A DNA stretch of 64,000 nucleotides from Paenibacillus sp. FJAT-26967 (lineage in GTDB: Bacteria; Bacillota; Bacilli; Paenibacillales; NBRC-103111), in NCBI RefSeq assembly GCF_001541095.1, contig NZ_LMXH01000001.1, positions 1,638,842 through 1,702,841 of the forward strand, written 5' to 3'. The position numbers were made by a program, and so were the translations under genes. Of the stretch, positions 43,376 to 52,592 are shown piece after piece (positions within the stretch are counted from its first letter, which is position 1; every line of letters starts with the position of its first letter). The notes under the pieces are model-generated. The model was not told the DNA's origin and ran no database searches. It was given only the letters and a program-made list of their open reading frames with translations.

Positions 43376-44812
43376 ATGTCGGAAAGGTTGTCGATTTTGA
43401 TGGATCGGATTTTGGAATTAGATCAGGTAATTAACATATCCGTCTCCGATGACAAGTTAACTTCTCTGCTTAAATTTTCGGACGTTCGGGAAGATTTTCA
43501 TGTAACACCAGATGAACTGCACGGTTTGGCACGCGCGAATAGTATTGTCCACGGTCTCGACAGTGAGATTTTGCTTCGTATCGCGGTTAATCCGGAAGCG
43601 TATTTGCTGAGTGAAACGGTTATTGCACGGGGGACGCCTCCTGTCCAGGGCAAGGACGGTTACATCGCCTATCATTTTGAGACGAATAATAATACGGGCA
43701 AGCCGTTGGAAACGGAAGATGGCCGTGTTGATTTTAAAGAAGTATCTACCTTAAACAACGTCAAAAAAGGCCAACTGATCGGTAAAAAGATTCCTCCGAC
43801 CCCCGGAACGCCGGGCAGAGCCGTTACCGGTGAAGAGATCCCAACGCGTTCGGGTAAAGAAGCACGTTTTAAACTCGGCAAAAATGTCGTCACGGATGCC
43901 GAAGAAACGGCCATTTATGCTGCGATAGACGGTTTGGTTACTTATACCGACCGGAATAAGGTTAACGTCTTCCCTGTATATGAAGTCAATGGGGATGTGG
44001 ATTACCGGACAGGTAACATTGATTTCGTCGGAACAGTGGTTATCCGCGGGAATGTAAGCCCGGGCTTCAAAATCAAAGCATCCGGCGATATCCGGATTAT
44101 CGGTGGCGTGGAAGCTGCAGAACTTGAGGCTAGCGGCTCTATTGATATTACAGCGGGCATAGTCGGCCGCAATAAAGCTTTAATCCGTGCAGGCAAGAAT
44201 GTGAAAACTTCATTTATACAAGATGCCATTGTGGAAGCGGGGGAAATAATTGCGGTTTCGCAAAGTATCATGCATTCTACAATCCGCGCAGGAAAAGTCA
44301 TTTCGTGTAACGGACCTAAGGGGTTAATTGTAGGAGGTACGGTTCAGGCAGGTGAAAAAGTCATAGCTCGTACAGTAGGCAATTCGCTGTCCAATACCAC
44401 CATTATTGAAGTCGGCGTACTGCCCGAACTGCGCAATGAACTGATTCAGCTTCGTTCCCAGCTCATGGAGCTCACAGAGAACCGTTCAAAAACGGACAAG
44501 GCTCTTATTTTACTGGATCAGTTGGCTGCATCCGGCCAGCTGTCACCTGACAAAGTAGCGCTGCGAATTAAGCTGAATCACACTAAAAAACAGGCGAACG
44601 AAGAGCATAAAGAGTTAAGAGAACGGATTTACGAGATTGAAAAGTCTTTGGAGGATAGCGACCGTGCCAGAGTCGAAGTGATTTCGACTATCTATGGCGG
44701 TGCCAAAATCGTCATTGGCCGCTATACCAAATTCATAAAAGATCCAATGAACCGCGTGGTGTTCCATTTTACGGCGGGGGATATCGGTTTTGGGACTTAC
44801 ACGCCCAGATAA
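43376..44812 (+). CDS. FapA family (DUF342) protein
   Basis: This 478-residue protein has the FapA layout. A small N-terminal alpha/beta part includes HVTPDELHGLARANSIVHGLD. GIPPTPGTPGRAVTGEEIP-like text leads to the central right-handed beta-helix with repeats of VRAGGDIxVxGxV type (GNVSPGFKIKASGDIRIIGGVEAAELEASGSIDI). The C-terminal coiled coil is at about 365-435. FapA proteins act in surface sensing and polarity in other bacteria; the role here is unknown. ATG at 43376 has no clear ribosome site. ATG at 43400 follows GGAAAGG by 12 bases, so the start is uncertain by eight residues. Confidence 0.88.
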   Translation: MSERLSILMDRILELDQVINISVSDDKLTSLLKFSDVREDFHVTPDELHGLARANSIVHGLDSEILLRIAVNPEAYLLSETVIARGTPPVQGKDGYIAYHFETNNNTGKPLETEDGRVDFKEVSTLNNVKKGQLIGKKIPPTPGTPGRAVTGEEIPTRSGKEARFKLGKNVVTDAEETAIYAAIDGLVTYTDRNKVNVFPVYEVNGDVDYRTGNIDFVGTVVIRGNVSPGFKIKASGDIRIIGGVEAAELEASGSIDITAGIVGRNKALIRAGKNVKTSFIQDAIVEAGEIIAVSQSIMHSTIRAGKVISCNGPKGLIVGGTVQAGEKVIARTVGNSLSNTTIIEVGVLPELRNELIQLRSQLMELTENRSKTDKALILLDQLAASGQLSPDKVALRIKLNHTKKQANEEHKELRERIYEIEKSLEDSDRARVEVISTIYGGAKIVIGRYTKFIKDPMNRVVFHFTAGDIGFGTYTPR

Positions 44813-44856
44813 CACATTAGATTCAATTCCTGCAGCAGCTAGGGAGGAAACCTCAT

Positions 44857-45177
44857 ATGGATATGAAAGCCATCGATCTGCAGTTTGCTATACATAAAAA
44901 CGATGAGGCCGGAATCCGCCAGCAGATGTTGAACCATAAACCAGAGATGGATCAGGCACTGCTTGGGGCTGAAGCCGAAAAGAAGGCGGAACGCAGCCGC
45001 AGATCAAGCGAGCGGATATCGGATACAGACGAAGTACATGTGAGAAAAGAGGGGCACCAGAATAATGGCAGCGGTCATAACGGCAATAAATCGGCAAAAG
45101 AAAGACAAGCAGAGGAAGCGAAGCCTGTGAAAGCCGTACATCCGTATAAAGGCTCCCATATCGATTATAGTTTGTAA
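44857..45177 (+). CDS. Small hydrophilic fla/che operon protein with HPYKGxHID tail
   Basis: This 106-residue protein has no membrane segment. Residues 1-50 look helical (MKAIDLQFAIHKNDEAGIRQQMLNHKPEMDQALLGAEAEKKAE). Residues 50-90 are charged and probably disordered. The last dozen residues are a distinct motif, HPYKGSHIDYSL; I recall similar KGxHID tails on small proteins in this operon position in other Bacillota, but cannot confirm that here. AGGGAGGAAAC precedes the ATG. Function unknown. Confidence 0.8.
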   Translation: MDMKAIDLQFAIHKNDEAGIRQQMLNHKPEMDQALLGAEAEKKAERSRRSSERISDTDEVHVRKEGHQNNGSGHNGNKSAKERQAEEAKPVKAVHPYKGSHIDYSL

Positions 45178-45223
45178 GTTGCAGGTACAAAGGTTTTGAA
45201 GTGGAAAGTGCAGGTGAATATAC

Positions 45224-45871
45224 ATGGCACCGTGGATGATGATTGCGCTCTTAGGATTGGTCATTGTTGTATTTGCCGGGCTGATCCCGAGGTCCCAGCG
45301 CAAGCATGGCGAATCCGGAGGCTCTAAAGAGCTTGTCCGTGAAATGGAAGAAACGATGGATAGTTTTGCTTCTGACTTGGAAGAACAGAATAACGCACTG
45401 ATTGAGTTATTTAAAGATACAAAACAGGAATATCAGATTGAAGTGGCGAAACTGCATGCTAGACTTGAGGTGCTGGAGCAGCAGCGAAGAGAAGCGTTCG
45501 TGCCCGTACCCGCGGCAGATCATCTGTCTCTGTCTCAAGCACCAACCAGCCAGAAGCAATCCGCCGTCCTTACATCCGCTGCCGGTATTAAGACGCCGGT
45601 TGATACGAGGCATGAGGATTCAAAGCCGCACAGCTTACACCAGCCCCGGTCTGCTGAGCCAATTATGGCTACGGCTGCTGCATCAGAGGATGGTATAGTA
45701 AATCCGGATCCTATTGCATCGGTCCGCTTGAGATATGCAGAACTTCTGGAGATGTACAGCAAAGGGAGATCGACCGAGCAAATCGCCAAGCAGTTTCGCA
45801 TGAACAAAGGTGAGGTTATGCTTATCCTGCAGCTTGCCAGACAGGAGGACCCTACCCGTGAAACTAAATAG
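45224..45871 (+). CDS. SwrB-like single-pass membrane protein
   Basis: The 215-residue protein has an N-terminal membrane segment (MMIALLGLVIVVFAGLIP). A coiled coil lies at residues 40-92, with a Pro/Ser/Ala-rich linker after it. The C-terminal helix-turn-helix-like tail is RYAELLEMYSKGRSTEQIAKQFRMNKGEVMLILQLAR. Position after sigD, topology and tail resemble SwrB of Bacillus, which aids basal-body maturation. Identity is too low by eye to be certain. A GCAGGTGAA ribosome site precedes the ATG. Confidence 0.7.
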   Translation: MAPWMMIALLGLVIVVFAGLIPRSQRKHGESGGSKELVREMEETMDSFASDLEEQNNALIELFKDTKQEYQIEVAKLHARLEVLEQQRREAFVPVPAADHLSLSQAPTSQKQSAVLTSAAGIKTPVDTRHEDSKPHSLHQPRSAEPIMATAAASEDGIVNPDPIASVRLRYAELLEMYSKGRSTEQIAKQFRMNKGEVMLILQLARQEDPTRETK

Positions 45872-46367
45872 AACATTACTACTGGGCATTGGGATCGGTA
45901 TGATGGCAGGGGCAAGCCTTCTGCAATTAATGGTATCCGCCGGGCAGACTGCTCAACCTCTGACTACAAGCACGACGGTTTCTGTTGAAGGAATGGATTT
46001 AAATAAACTCAAGACAGAGACAGGCAATTATTACCAAGTTTTCGACAAGAGCCAGGTGCTCTATACGAAAGAACAGTTTGACCAAGAACTGCAGAAACAA
46101 CTCCAACTGGAGAAAGACAAGTTGGCAGCGGTACCGCCGGCACCTCCGCCGCCTCAAGTTACGGCGATTTATATTGCGCCTGGAATGCAGTCCAGCAATG
46201 TTGCGAAGATTGTCAGCATAAGCGGTCTTGTCCAGGATCAAGCCGGTTTTGAACAAGCGATGGCTGCCAAAAAGGCGACAGGGAAGATTAAATCCGGTGT
46301 CCACAAATTCGTAGGGACTCCGACTCTTGATGAACTTATTCAAAATCTTATTACCAAGCCTGAATAA
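45858..46367 (+). CDS. Membrane-anchored protein with MltG N-terminal (LysM-like) domain
   Basis: The 169-residue protein starts GTG at 45858, 9 bases after AGGAGG, and overlaps the preceding gene by 14 bp. One membrane segment (TLLLGIGIGMMAGASLLQLMV) is followed by an extracytoplasmic part. A Pro-rich hinge (PPAPPPPQV) leads to IYIAPGMQSSNVAKIVSISGLVQDQAGFEQAM and GKIKSGVHKFVGTPTLDELIQNLI. That pattern matches the small LysM-like subdomain that precedes the catalytic domain in MltG/YceG. The catalytic transglycosylase domain is absent, so it is probably a binding or targeting module, not an enzyme. It is the last gene before the fla/che terminator. Confidence 0.78.
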   Translation: MKLNRTLLLGIGIGMMAGASLLQLMVSAGQTAQPLTTSTTVSVEGMDLNKLKTETGNYYQVFDKSQVLYTKEQFDQELQKQLQLEKDKLAAVPPAPPPPQVTAIYIAPGMQSSNVAKIVSISGLVQDQAGFEQAMAAKKATGKIKSGVHKFVGTPTLDELIQNLITKPE

Positions 46368-46370
46368 TGC

Positions 46371-46402
46371 AAAGACTCAGCCGGCCGGCTCGGGTCTTTT
46401 TG
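46371..46402 (+). terminator. Intrinsic terminator at the end of the fla/che operon
   Basis: AAAGACTC pairs with GGGTCTTT around the palindrome AGCCGGCCGGCT with one extra C. TTTTT lies in the right arm and tail (46397-46401). It is the first clear terminator since 14608. Confidence 0.85.
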
Positions 46403-46507
46403 CGTTAATAAGGCAGCTTACGAGAGCAGTATTGCTCTTGAAAGTACATGTCCGGAAGTACATACGAATTAGCTGAAAATACTGGTGGAACTTGTCTCCA
46501 AAGGTTG

Positions 46508-46537
46508 TTGCATCCTCTATAGGAGTTGTGGTATAGT
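46508..46537 (+). promoter_or_regulatory. Vegetative (sigma-A) promoter of rpsB
   Basis: TTGCAT (46508-46513) and TATAGT (46532-46537) are separated by 18 bases. It lies about 140 bases ahead of rpsB, leaving a long leader. Confidence 0.7.
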
Positions 46538-46540
46538 TAT

Positions 46541-46678
46541 TGACGGTGTTAAAAACACACGATGGTTAATTCGTATAACGGTGCTTGTCCGGGCCTTGCG
46601 CACGGCGAGTTTTATACGGAGATGCGGCTGTCGGAGGAGCATTACACTAAAACCATTTTATTGAGGAGGTGTGTGAGG
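46541..46678 (+). promoter_or_regulatory. Structured 5' leader of rpsB
   Basis: The leader is about 135 bases. CGTATAA (46572-46578) pairs with TTATACG (46612-46618). Inside that helix GTGC (46581-46584) pairs with GCAC (46600-46603). The ribosome site AGGAGGTG is at 46664-46671. Many bacteria autoregulate S2 through such leaders. The pairing is seen; the S2-binding role is inferred. An in-frame open extension of rpsB back to 46562 lacks a ribosome site. Confidence 0.5.
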
Positions 46679-47377
46679 ATGGCAGTAATTTCCATGAAGC
46701 AGCTTTTAGAAGCTGGGGTACACTTCGGTCACCAGACCCGTCGTTGGAACCCGAAAATGGACAAATACATCTTCACTGAAAGAAACGGCATTTACATTAT
46801 CGACCTACAAAAAACGGTCAAAAAGGTTGAGGAAGCTTACAACTTCGTTAAATCGGTCTCAGCTGAGAACGGTACGATCATGTTCGTAGGTACTAAGAAA
46901 CAAGCTCAAGATTCCGTTAAAGAAGAAGCGGAACGTTGTGGCATGTTCTACATCAACCAACGTTGGCTCGGCGGAACGCTGACTAACTTCCAAACGATCC
47001 AAAAGCGTATCAACCGTCTGAAAGAGCTTGAGAAGATGGAAGCGGATGGCACGTTCGAACTTCTTCCTAAGAAAGAAGTTATCATTCTGAACAAAGAAAA
47101 AGATCGCCTCGATAAGTTCCTCGGCGGCATCAAAGGCATGAAAGGTCTGCCTAGCGCTTTGTTCATCATTGATCCTCGTAAAGAACGTATCGCTGTTGCT
47201 GAAGCTCGCAAACTTGGTATTCCAATCGTAGGTATCGTAGATACTAACTGTGATCCGGATGAAATCGATTATGTGATTCCGGGTAACGACGACGCGATTC
47301 GCGCAGTGAAACTGCTCACCGGTAAAATGGCTGATGCTGTGATCGAAGCGAACCAAGGCGAACAAACAACCGCTTAA
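46679..47377 (+). CDS. rpsB: 30S ribosomal protein S2
   Basis: The protein is 232 residues (Bacillus 246). [46 protein letters not shown] is the S2 signature. [85 protein letters not shown] follow. ATG at 46679 lies 7 bases after AGGAGGTG. A terminator follows, so only part of the transcript reaches tsf. Confidence 0.98.
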   Translation: MAVISMKQLLEAGVHFGHQTRRWNPKMDKYIFTERNGIYIIDLQKTVKKVEEAYNFVKSVSAENGTIMFVGTKKQAQDSVKEEAERCGMFYINQRWLGGTLTNFQTIQKRINRLKELEKMEADGTFELLPKKEVIILNKEKDRLDKFLGGIKGMKGLPSALFIIDPRKERIAVAEARKLGIPIVGIVDTNCDPDEIDYVIPGNDDAIRAVKLLTGKMADAVIEANQGEQTTA

Positions 47378-47403
47378 TCGACATAAAAACGAACGTAACA
47401 GGA

Positions 47404-47448
47404 AAAGGGTGGTCTGAAGGCGCTTGAGCCTATCACCGCCCTTTTTTT
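47404..47448 (+). terminator. Intrinsic terminator or attenuator between rpsB and tsf
   Basis: AAAGGGTGGT pairs with ACCGCCCTTT (one G-U), with the inner stem AGGC and GCCT. TTTTTTT follows at 47442-47448. It would lower tsf relative to rpsB unless tsf has its own promoter, and I see none in the 32 bases left. Confidence 0.85.
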
Positions 47449-47480
47449 AAAATACTTAGATAATTAGGGAGGCCCCTATA

Positions 47481-48137
47481 ATGGCAGTTACAGCAGCTAT
47501 GGTAAAAGAATTGCGTGAAAAAACAGGCGCCGGTATGCTAGATTGCAAAAAAGCGCTGGATGAAGCAAACGGTGACTTGACGAAAGCTAGCGAACTTCTT
47601 CGTGAGAAAGGCCTTGCAGCAGCAGCAAACAAAGCGGGCCGTATCGCAACTGAAGGCGTGGTTGAATCTTACATTCATGCAGGCGGCCGTATCGGCGTTC
47701 TTGTAGAAGTAAACTGTGAGACCGATTTCGTTGCTAAAACCGATAACTTCAAAGATTTCGTAAGAGGCATTGCGATGCAGATCGCTGCAGCTAATCCTTC
47801 TTACGTTCGCCGCGAAGAAGTGCCGACTGAAGCGCTTGACAAGGAGAAAGAAATTCTTCGCGCTCAAGCTCTGAACGAAGGCAAACCGGCTCATATCGTA
47901 GACAAAATGGTAGAAGGCCGTATCAGCAAATATTATGAAGAAGTTTGTCTGATGGAACAATCTTACATCAAAGACCCGGACAAAACAGTATCCGTTCTGC
48001 TCAACGAAATGATCAGCACGATCGGAGAGAATATCTCCATTCGCCGTTTCGCACGTTTTGAGCTCGGAGAAGGTCTTGAGAAGAAAGTGGACAACTTCGT
48101 TGAAGAAGTAATGGCACAAGCTAAAGGCAATGCCTAA
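47481..48137 (+). CDS. tsf: Elongation factor Ts (short form)
   Basis: EF-Ts recycles EF-Tu-GDP. The UBA-like N-terminus ([42 protein letters not shown]) and the first core subdomain ([49 protein letters not shown]) are standard. After that comes only one short C-terminal section ending [24 protein letters not shown]. At 218 residues it is well short of the Bacillus 293, and much of the second core subdomain is missing. GGGAGGCCCC precedes the ATG. Confidence 0.96.
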   Translation: MAVTAAMVKELREKTGAGMLDCKKALDEANGDLTKASELLREKGLAAAANKAGRIATEGVVESYIHAGGRIGVLVEVNCETDFVAKTDNFKDFVRGIAMQIAAANPSYVRREEVPTEALDKEKEILRAQALNEGKPAHIVDKMVEGRISKYYEEVCLMEQSYIKDPDKTVSVLLNEMISTIGENISIRRFARFELGEGLEKKVDNFVEEVMAQAKGNA

Positions 48138-48153
48138 TACCGGTTGACAAGGG

Positions 48154-48182
48154 CGGGAACACGTAGTGTTCCTTCTTTTTTA
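48154..48182 (+). terminator. Intrinsic terminator after tsf
   Basis: GGAACAC (48156-48162) pairs with GTGTTCC (48166-48172) with a 3-base loop, then TTCTTTTTT. Confidence 0.8.
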
Positions 48183-48208
48183 GACAAGAATAAGTAAACG
48201 GTTATAAT
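48180..48208 (+). promoter_or_regulatory. Probable promoter of pyrH
   Basis: A perfect TATAAT at 48203-48208 lies 17 bases after TTAGAC (48180-48185), a poor -35 match. It starts inside the T-run of the tsf terminator and would allow independent pyrH-frr expression. Confidence 0.55.
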
Positions 48209-48227
48209 AAAGATAGAAGTACGTTGA

Positions 48228-48977
<750 letters not shown>

Positions 48978-48980
48978 TAC

Positions 48981-49535
48981 ATGCCGCAATCGATTAAAAA
49001 AAATGCAGAAGAGCGGATGGGCAAAGCAATTGATGCGTTGAAACGCGATTTTGCTACTTTGCGCGCCGGACGTGCAACACCTGCTTTGCTCGATAAAATA
49101 CAAGTTGAGTATTACGGTGCGATGACCCCGGTTAATCAGTTGGCGAATATCTCTACACCTGATACTCGTACGCTGATTATCCAACCTTGGGATAAGGGCT
49201 CCATGTCGGCGATTGAGAAGGCCATTATGAAATCCGAGCTTGGATTGACGCCGGCTAACGATGGCACGATCATCCGTCTTGTGATTCCTGCGCTGACTGA
49301 AGAGCGTCGCGCCGAATTGGTCAAACTGACCCGCAAATACGGCGAAGAAGCTAAAGTTGCCATTCGCAACATCCGCCGTGATGCTAACGACGACATCAAG
49401 AAAGAGGAGAAGAACGGTATCTCCGAGGATGAATCCCGTCGGCATCAGGATGACATTCAGAAGTTTACTGATAAGTATACGGCTGAAGTCGAGAAAGTTC
49501 TTGCAGTAAAAGAAAAAGAAATTATGGAAGTGTAA
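48981..49535 (+). CDS. frr: Ribosome recycling factor
   Basis: RRF splits post-termination ribosomes with EF-G. The 184-residue protein shows the three-helix/beta layout: [66 protein letters not shown] and [37 protein letters not shown]. Its ribosome site AAAGGGAG lies in the pyrH end. Confidence 0.98.
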   Translation: MPQSIKKNAEERMGKAIDALKRDFATLRAGRATPALLDKIQVEYYGAMTPVNQLANISTPDTRTLIIQPWDKGSMSAIEKAIMKSELGLTPANDGTIIRLVIPALTEERRAELVKLTRKYGEEAKVAIRNIRRDANDDIKKEEKNGISEDESRRHQDDIQKFTDKYTAEVEKVLAVKEKEIMEV

Positions 49536-49546
49536 CAACTGTCGTC

Positions 49547-49572
49547 GCCCCCTGAAATACCGGGGGCTTTTC
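49547..49572 (+). terminator. Terminator-like hairpin between frr and uppS
   Basis: GCCCCC (49547-49552) pairs with GGGGGC (49562-49567) with a 9-base loop, then only TTTTCATCTTT. The T-run is short, so leaky termination is likely and uppS may be fed by read-through. Confidence 0.6.
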
Positions 49573-49597
49573 ATCTTTCCAAAGTGGGGGAAAAGAG

Positions 49598-50368
49598 ATG
49601 TTCAATCAACTGAAAAAATGGCTTGGTAACGAGTCTGCACAGGACGAGAAGTCTCCCCATTTGGAGTTGGACAACGTTCCGTCTCATATTGCGATTATTA
49701 TGGACGGAAACGGACGGTGGGCGAATCAGCGGGGACTTCCGCGTGTGGCCGGGCATCATTCCGGGATGAAGAATGTGAAGAAAATAACGATTGCAGCGGA
49801 CAGTATCGGTGTCAAAGTACTGACGCTGTATGCTTTTTCTACCGAGAATTGGAAGCGTCCCAAAGAAGAAGTTGAGTTCCTAATGAAACTTCCCCAGGAA
49901 TTTTTTCCGCTTGAAATCCAGGAACTCGTGGAGCGGAATGTGAGGATTCGAATGACAGGCTGGAAAGAAGGCCTGCCGGAGTACACACTTAAAGCAATTG
50001 AGGATGCAATTGAGCGTACGAAGAACAACACCGGATTGGTGTTGAATTTTGCACTTAACTACGGGGGCCGCAAAGAGGTTCTTGCCGGTGTGCAGGAAGC
50101 CATGCAGGATGCCTTACAAGGAACTCTTCGTCCCGAAGAGTTAACGGAAGACAAATTTTCTGCCTATATGCTTACTTCCGAGCTGCCTGATCCTGATCTG
50201 TTGATCCGGACGAGCGGAGAACTCAGGCTGAGCAACTTTTTGCTCTGGCAGCTTGCCTACTCCGAATTATGGTTCACGGATGCTTATTGGCCGGAGTTTT
50301 CAGAGGAGCATTTTTTCCGGGCCGTTGCCGAATACCAACGAAGGGCAAGACGATACGGAGGCTTATAA
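49598..50368 (+). CDS. uppS: Undecaprenyl diphosphate synthase (isoprenyl transferase)
   Basis: UppS makes the C55 lipid carrier precursor for cell-wall synthesis. Catalytic Asp36 lies in IAIIMDGNGRWANQRGLPRVAGHHSGM. YAFSTENWKRPKEEVEFLM, LNFALNYGGRKEV, DLLIRTSGELRLSNFLLWQLAYSELWFTDAYWPEFSEEHF follow. Length 256. GTGGGGGAAAAGAG precedes the ATG. Confidence 0.98.
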   Translation: MFNQLKKWLGNESAQDEKSPHLELDNVPSHIAIIMDGNGRWANQRGLPRVAGHHSGMKNVKKITIAADSIGVKVLTLYAFSTENWKRPKEEVEFLMKLPQEFFPLEIQELVERNVRIRMTGWKEGLPEYTLKAIEDAIERTKNNTGLVLNFALNYGGRKEVLAGVQEAMQDALQGTLRPEELTEDKFSAYMLTSELPDPDLLIRTSGELRLSNFLLWQLAYSELWFTDAYWPEFSEEHFFRAVAEYQRRARRYGGL

Positions 50369-50392
50369 GCATCGGTTTGGAGGAATGAAACT

Positions 50393-51190
50393 TTGAAGCA
50401 GCGTATCTTGACAGGCGCTATTGCAGGAGCTGGTTTTTTGGGGCTGCTTGCTGCCGGTGGCAATTGGTTTGCCGCTCTTATTTTACTTATGGCTGTAATT
50501 GGCTATGATGAATTTGTACGTATGAATAACTTGAAACAGCACCGGATTACTTGGCTGCTGGGGATGGCTGCGCTGGTACTTCTCACTTTGCCGTGGGAAA
50601 CGCATCGGTTTACTTATGAACTGAATGAAATCGGCCTGATATGGGGTGCAGCATTTGTGCTGTTGTCTGCAACCGTATTTTCTAAGAATAAGATTACCAT
50701 AGATATGATATCTCTTCTTTTCTTAGGCGTTGTGTACATAGGTGTAGGTTTTCACTATATGATCATGACTCGCTGGATTGAAGATCACGGACTTTTTTGG
50801 ACCATGCTCATTTTCGTCTGTATATGGGCTACGGATTCCGGGGCTTATTTTATCGGTTCAAAATTCGGGAAAAGACTGTTATGGCCGGTAATCAGCCCTA
50901 AAAAGTCTGTTGAAGGTGCTCTGGGAGGCGTTCTGGTCGCCATTGTCGTAGCTTTATGCTTCTCGCTTTATCGTCCGGATCTGCTTGATCCTGCCAGAGC
51001 TGTACTTTTGGGCGTAGTGGTAGCCGTGTCGGGACAGTTAGGGGACTTAATGCAGTCGGCATATAAGAGGGTAAAAGGTATCAAAGATACGGGTACAATT
51101 CTTCCGGGACATGGCGGAATTCTAGACCGTGTGGACAGCTGGCTTATCGTCTTCCCGCTCGTTCACTGGCTAGCGCTTATACCTTATTAA
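50393..51190 (+). CDS. cdsA: Phosphatidate cytidylyltransferase
   Basis: CdsA makes CDP-diacylglycerol for phospholipids. The 265-residue integral membrane protein has about seven hydrophobic segments. The family signature is at the C-terminus: SAYKRVKGIKDTGTILPGHGGILDRVDSW. WATDSGAYFIGSKFGKRLLWPVISPKKSVEGALGG comes before it. TTG start lies about 9 bases after TTTGGAGGAA. Confidence 0.97.
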   Translation: MKQRILTGAIAGAGFLGLLAAGGNWFAALILLMAVIGYDEFVRMNNLKQHRITWLLGMAALVLLTLPWETHRFTYELNEIGLIWGAAFVLLSATVFSKNKITIDMISLLFLGVVYIGVGFHYMIMTRWIEDHGLFWTMLIFVCIWATDSGAYFIGSKFGKRLLWPVISPKKSVEGALGGVLVAIVVALCFSLYRPDLLDPARAVLLGVVVAVSGQLGDLMQSAYKRVKGIKDTGTILPGHGGILDRVDSWLIVFPLVHWLALIPY

Positions 51191-51245
51191 ATCCATGTTC
51201 ATACTCGATGGTCCGATAAATCTATACAGATAGACGGGGTAACGC

Positions 51246-52391
51246 ATGAATAAACGAATAGCAGTACTAGGTTCCACCGGCTCAATCGGTACTCAAACAC
51301 TGGATGTCATTGCGCACCATCCTGAATTATTTTCGCTTGAGGCAATTGCGGGCGGACATAATGTGGAGTTATTGGCGGAGCAGATCCGGCAGTTTCGTCC
51401 AAAGCTGGCTTCCGTTGCAACACGTGACCTTGCCGACAAGCTTAAGACTCTCGTTCCGGCAGGTACGCGTGTCGTATACGGCGACGAAGGATTGATCGAA
51501 GTTGCTTCAGCGAACGATGCCGACTTCGTTGTCACGGCGGTGGTCGGCAATCAAGGACTACGGCCGACTCTTTCTGCTATCGAGGCAGGCAAGCATATAG
51601 GATTGGCCAATAAAGAGCCCTTGGTAAGTGCAGGCCATCTTGTTACTGCGGCTGCGCGGCGTATGGGCACAAGCCTGCTGCCGGTTGACAGCGAGCACTC
51701 TGCCATTTTCCAGTGTTTGAATGGAGAGCGGCGTGACGAGATCAAGAAAATTACAATTACGGCATCGGGCGGCTCCTTCCGGGACCGGACAAGAGAACAG
51801 CTTGAAGGAGTTACCGTAGAGCAGGCTCTTAATCATCCGAATTGGTCGATGGGGGCCAAAATTACGATTGATTCCGCTACCATGGTTAACAAAGGGCTCG
51901 AAGTCATAGAAGCCCACTGGCTTTTCGACATGCCTTACGATCAGATACATGTACTGCTGCATCCCGAGAGCATAATCCATTCCTATGTGGAATTCAAAGA
52001 CAGCAGTATTATTGCGCAGCTGGGGAATCCGGACATGCGCGTTCCGATCCAATATGCTTTGTCTTATCCGAACCGGTTGTCATCACCGGCCAAACCGCTA
52101 GATCTGGCTGAAATCGCCTCTTTGCATTTCAGACCTATGGATTATGTCCGTTTTCCTTGCCTGCGGATGGCCTTTGAGTGCGGCCGTCTGGGAGGAACAG
52201 CGCCGACGGTGTTTAATGCAGCGAATGAAGTTGCTGTGGCTCGTTTTTTGCGGGGCGAAATTACGTTTCTACAGATTGAATCGGTAATTGAGGAATGCCT
52301 GAATCGTCATTCCGTACAGCCGAATCCGCAAATCGGAGACATCCTGGAAGCGGACAGGTGGGCAAGAGAAGCGGCTGCGGCGATAAGCTGA
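51246..52391 (+). CDS. dxr: 1-deoxy-D-xylulose 5-phosphate reductoisomerase
   Basis: Dxr (IspC) is the second step of the MEP isoprenoid pathway. NADPH site [14 protein letters not shown] at the N-terminus. [30 protein letters not shown] and [16 protein letters not shown] carry metal and substrate residues. [32 protein letters not shown] follows. Length 381. GACGGGGTAACGC precedes the ATG. A strong terminator follows. Confidence 0.98.
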   Translation: MNKRIAVLGSTGSIGTQTLDVIAHHPELFSLEAIAGGHNVELLAEQIRQFRPKLASVATRDLADKLKTLVPAGTRVVYGDEGLIEVASANDADFVVTAVVGNQGLRPTLSAIEAGKHIGLANKEPLVSAGHLVTAAARRMGTSLLPVDSEHSAIFQCLNGERRDEIKKITITASGGSFRDRTREQLEGVTVEQALNHPNWSMGAKITIDSATMVNKGLEVIEAHWLFDMPYDQIHVLLHPESIIHSYVEFKDSSIIAQLGNPDMRVPIQYALSYPNRLSSPAKPLDLAEIASLHFRPMDYVRFPCLRMAFECGRLGGTAPTVFNAANEVAVARFLRGEITFLQIESVIEECLNRHSVQPNPQIGDILEADRWAREAAAAIS

Positions 52392-52412
52392 TCTACAGCA
52401 ACCGTGAAACCG

Positions 52413-52450
52413 ACCGGCCCGGAAAAGTTTCCGGCCGGCCGGTTTTTTTT
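52413..52450 (+). terminator. Intrinsic terminator after dxr
   Basis: ACCGGCC (52413-52419) pairs with GGCCGGT (52437-52443), and CGGAAA pairs with TTTCCG inside. TTTTTTTT follows at 52443-52450. Confidence 0.88.
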
Positions 52451-52592
52451 AGTCTAGCGGCTCCATGCATCTGCGTATACTGTCATAGGCGATCAGCTTG
52501 TATTAGCCTGCTCAATAATGGTACATTAAAAGCATACGCAAGCAGAAACGAATCAGCTTTCATGAGAAAGCATTTTGAGGAGGCAGATACGG

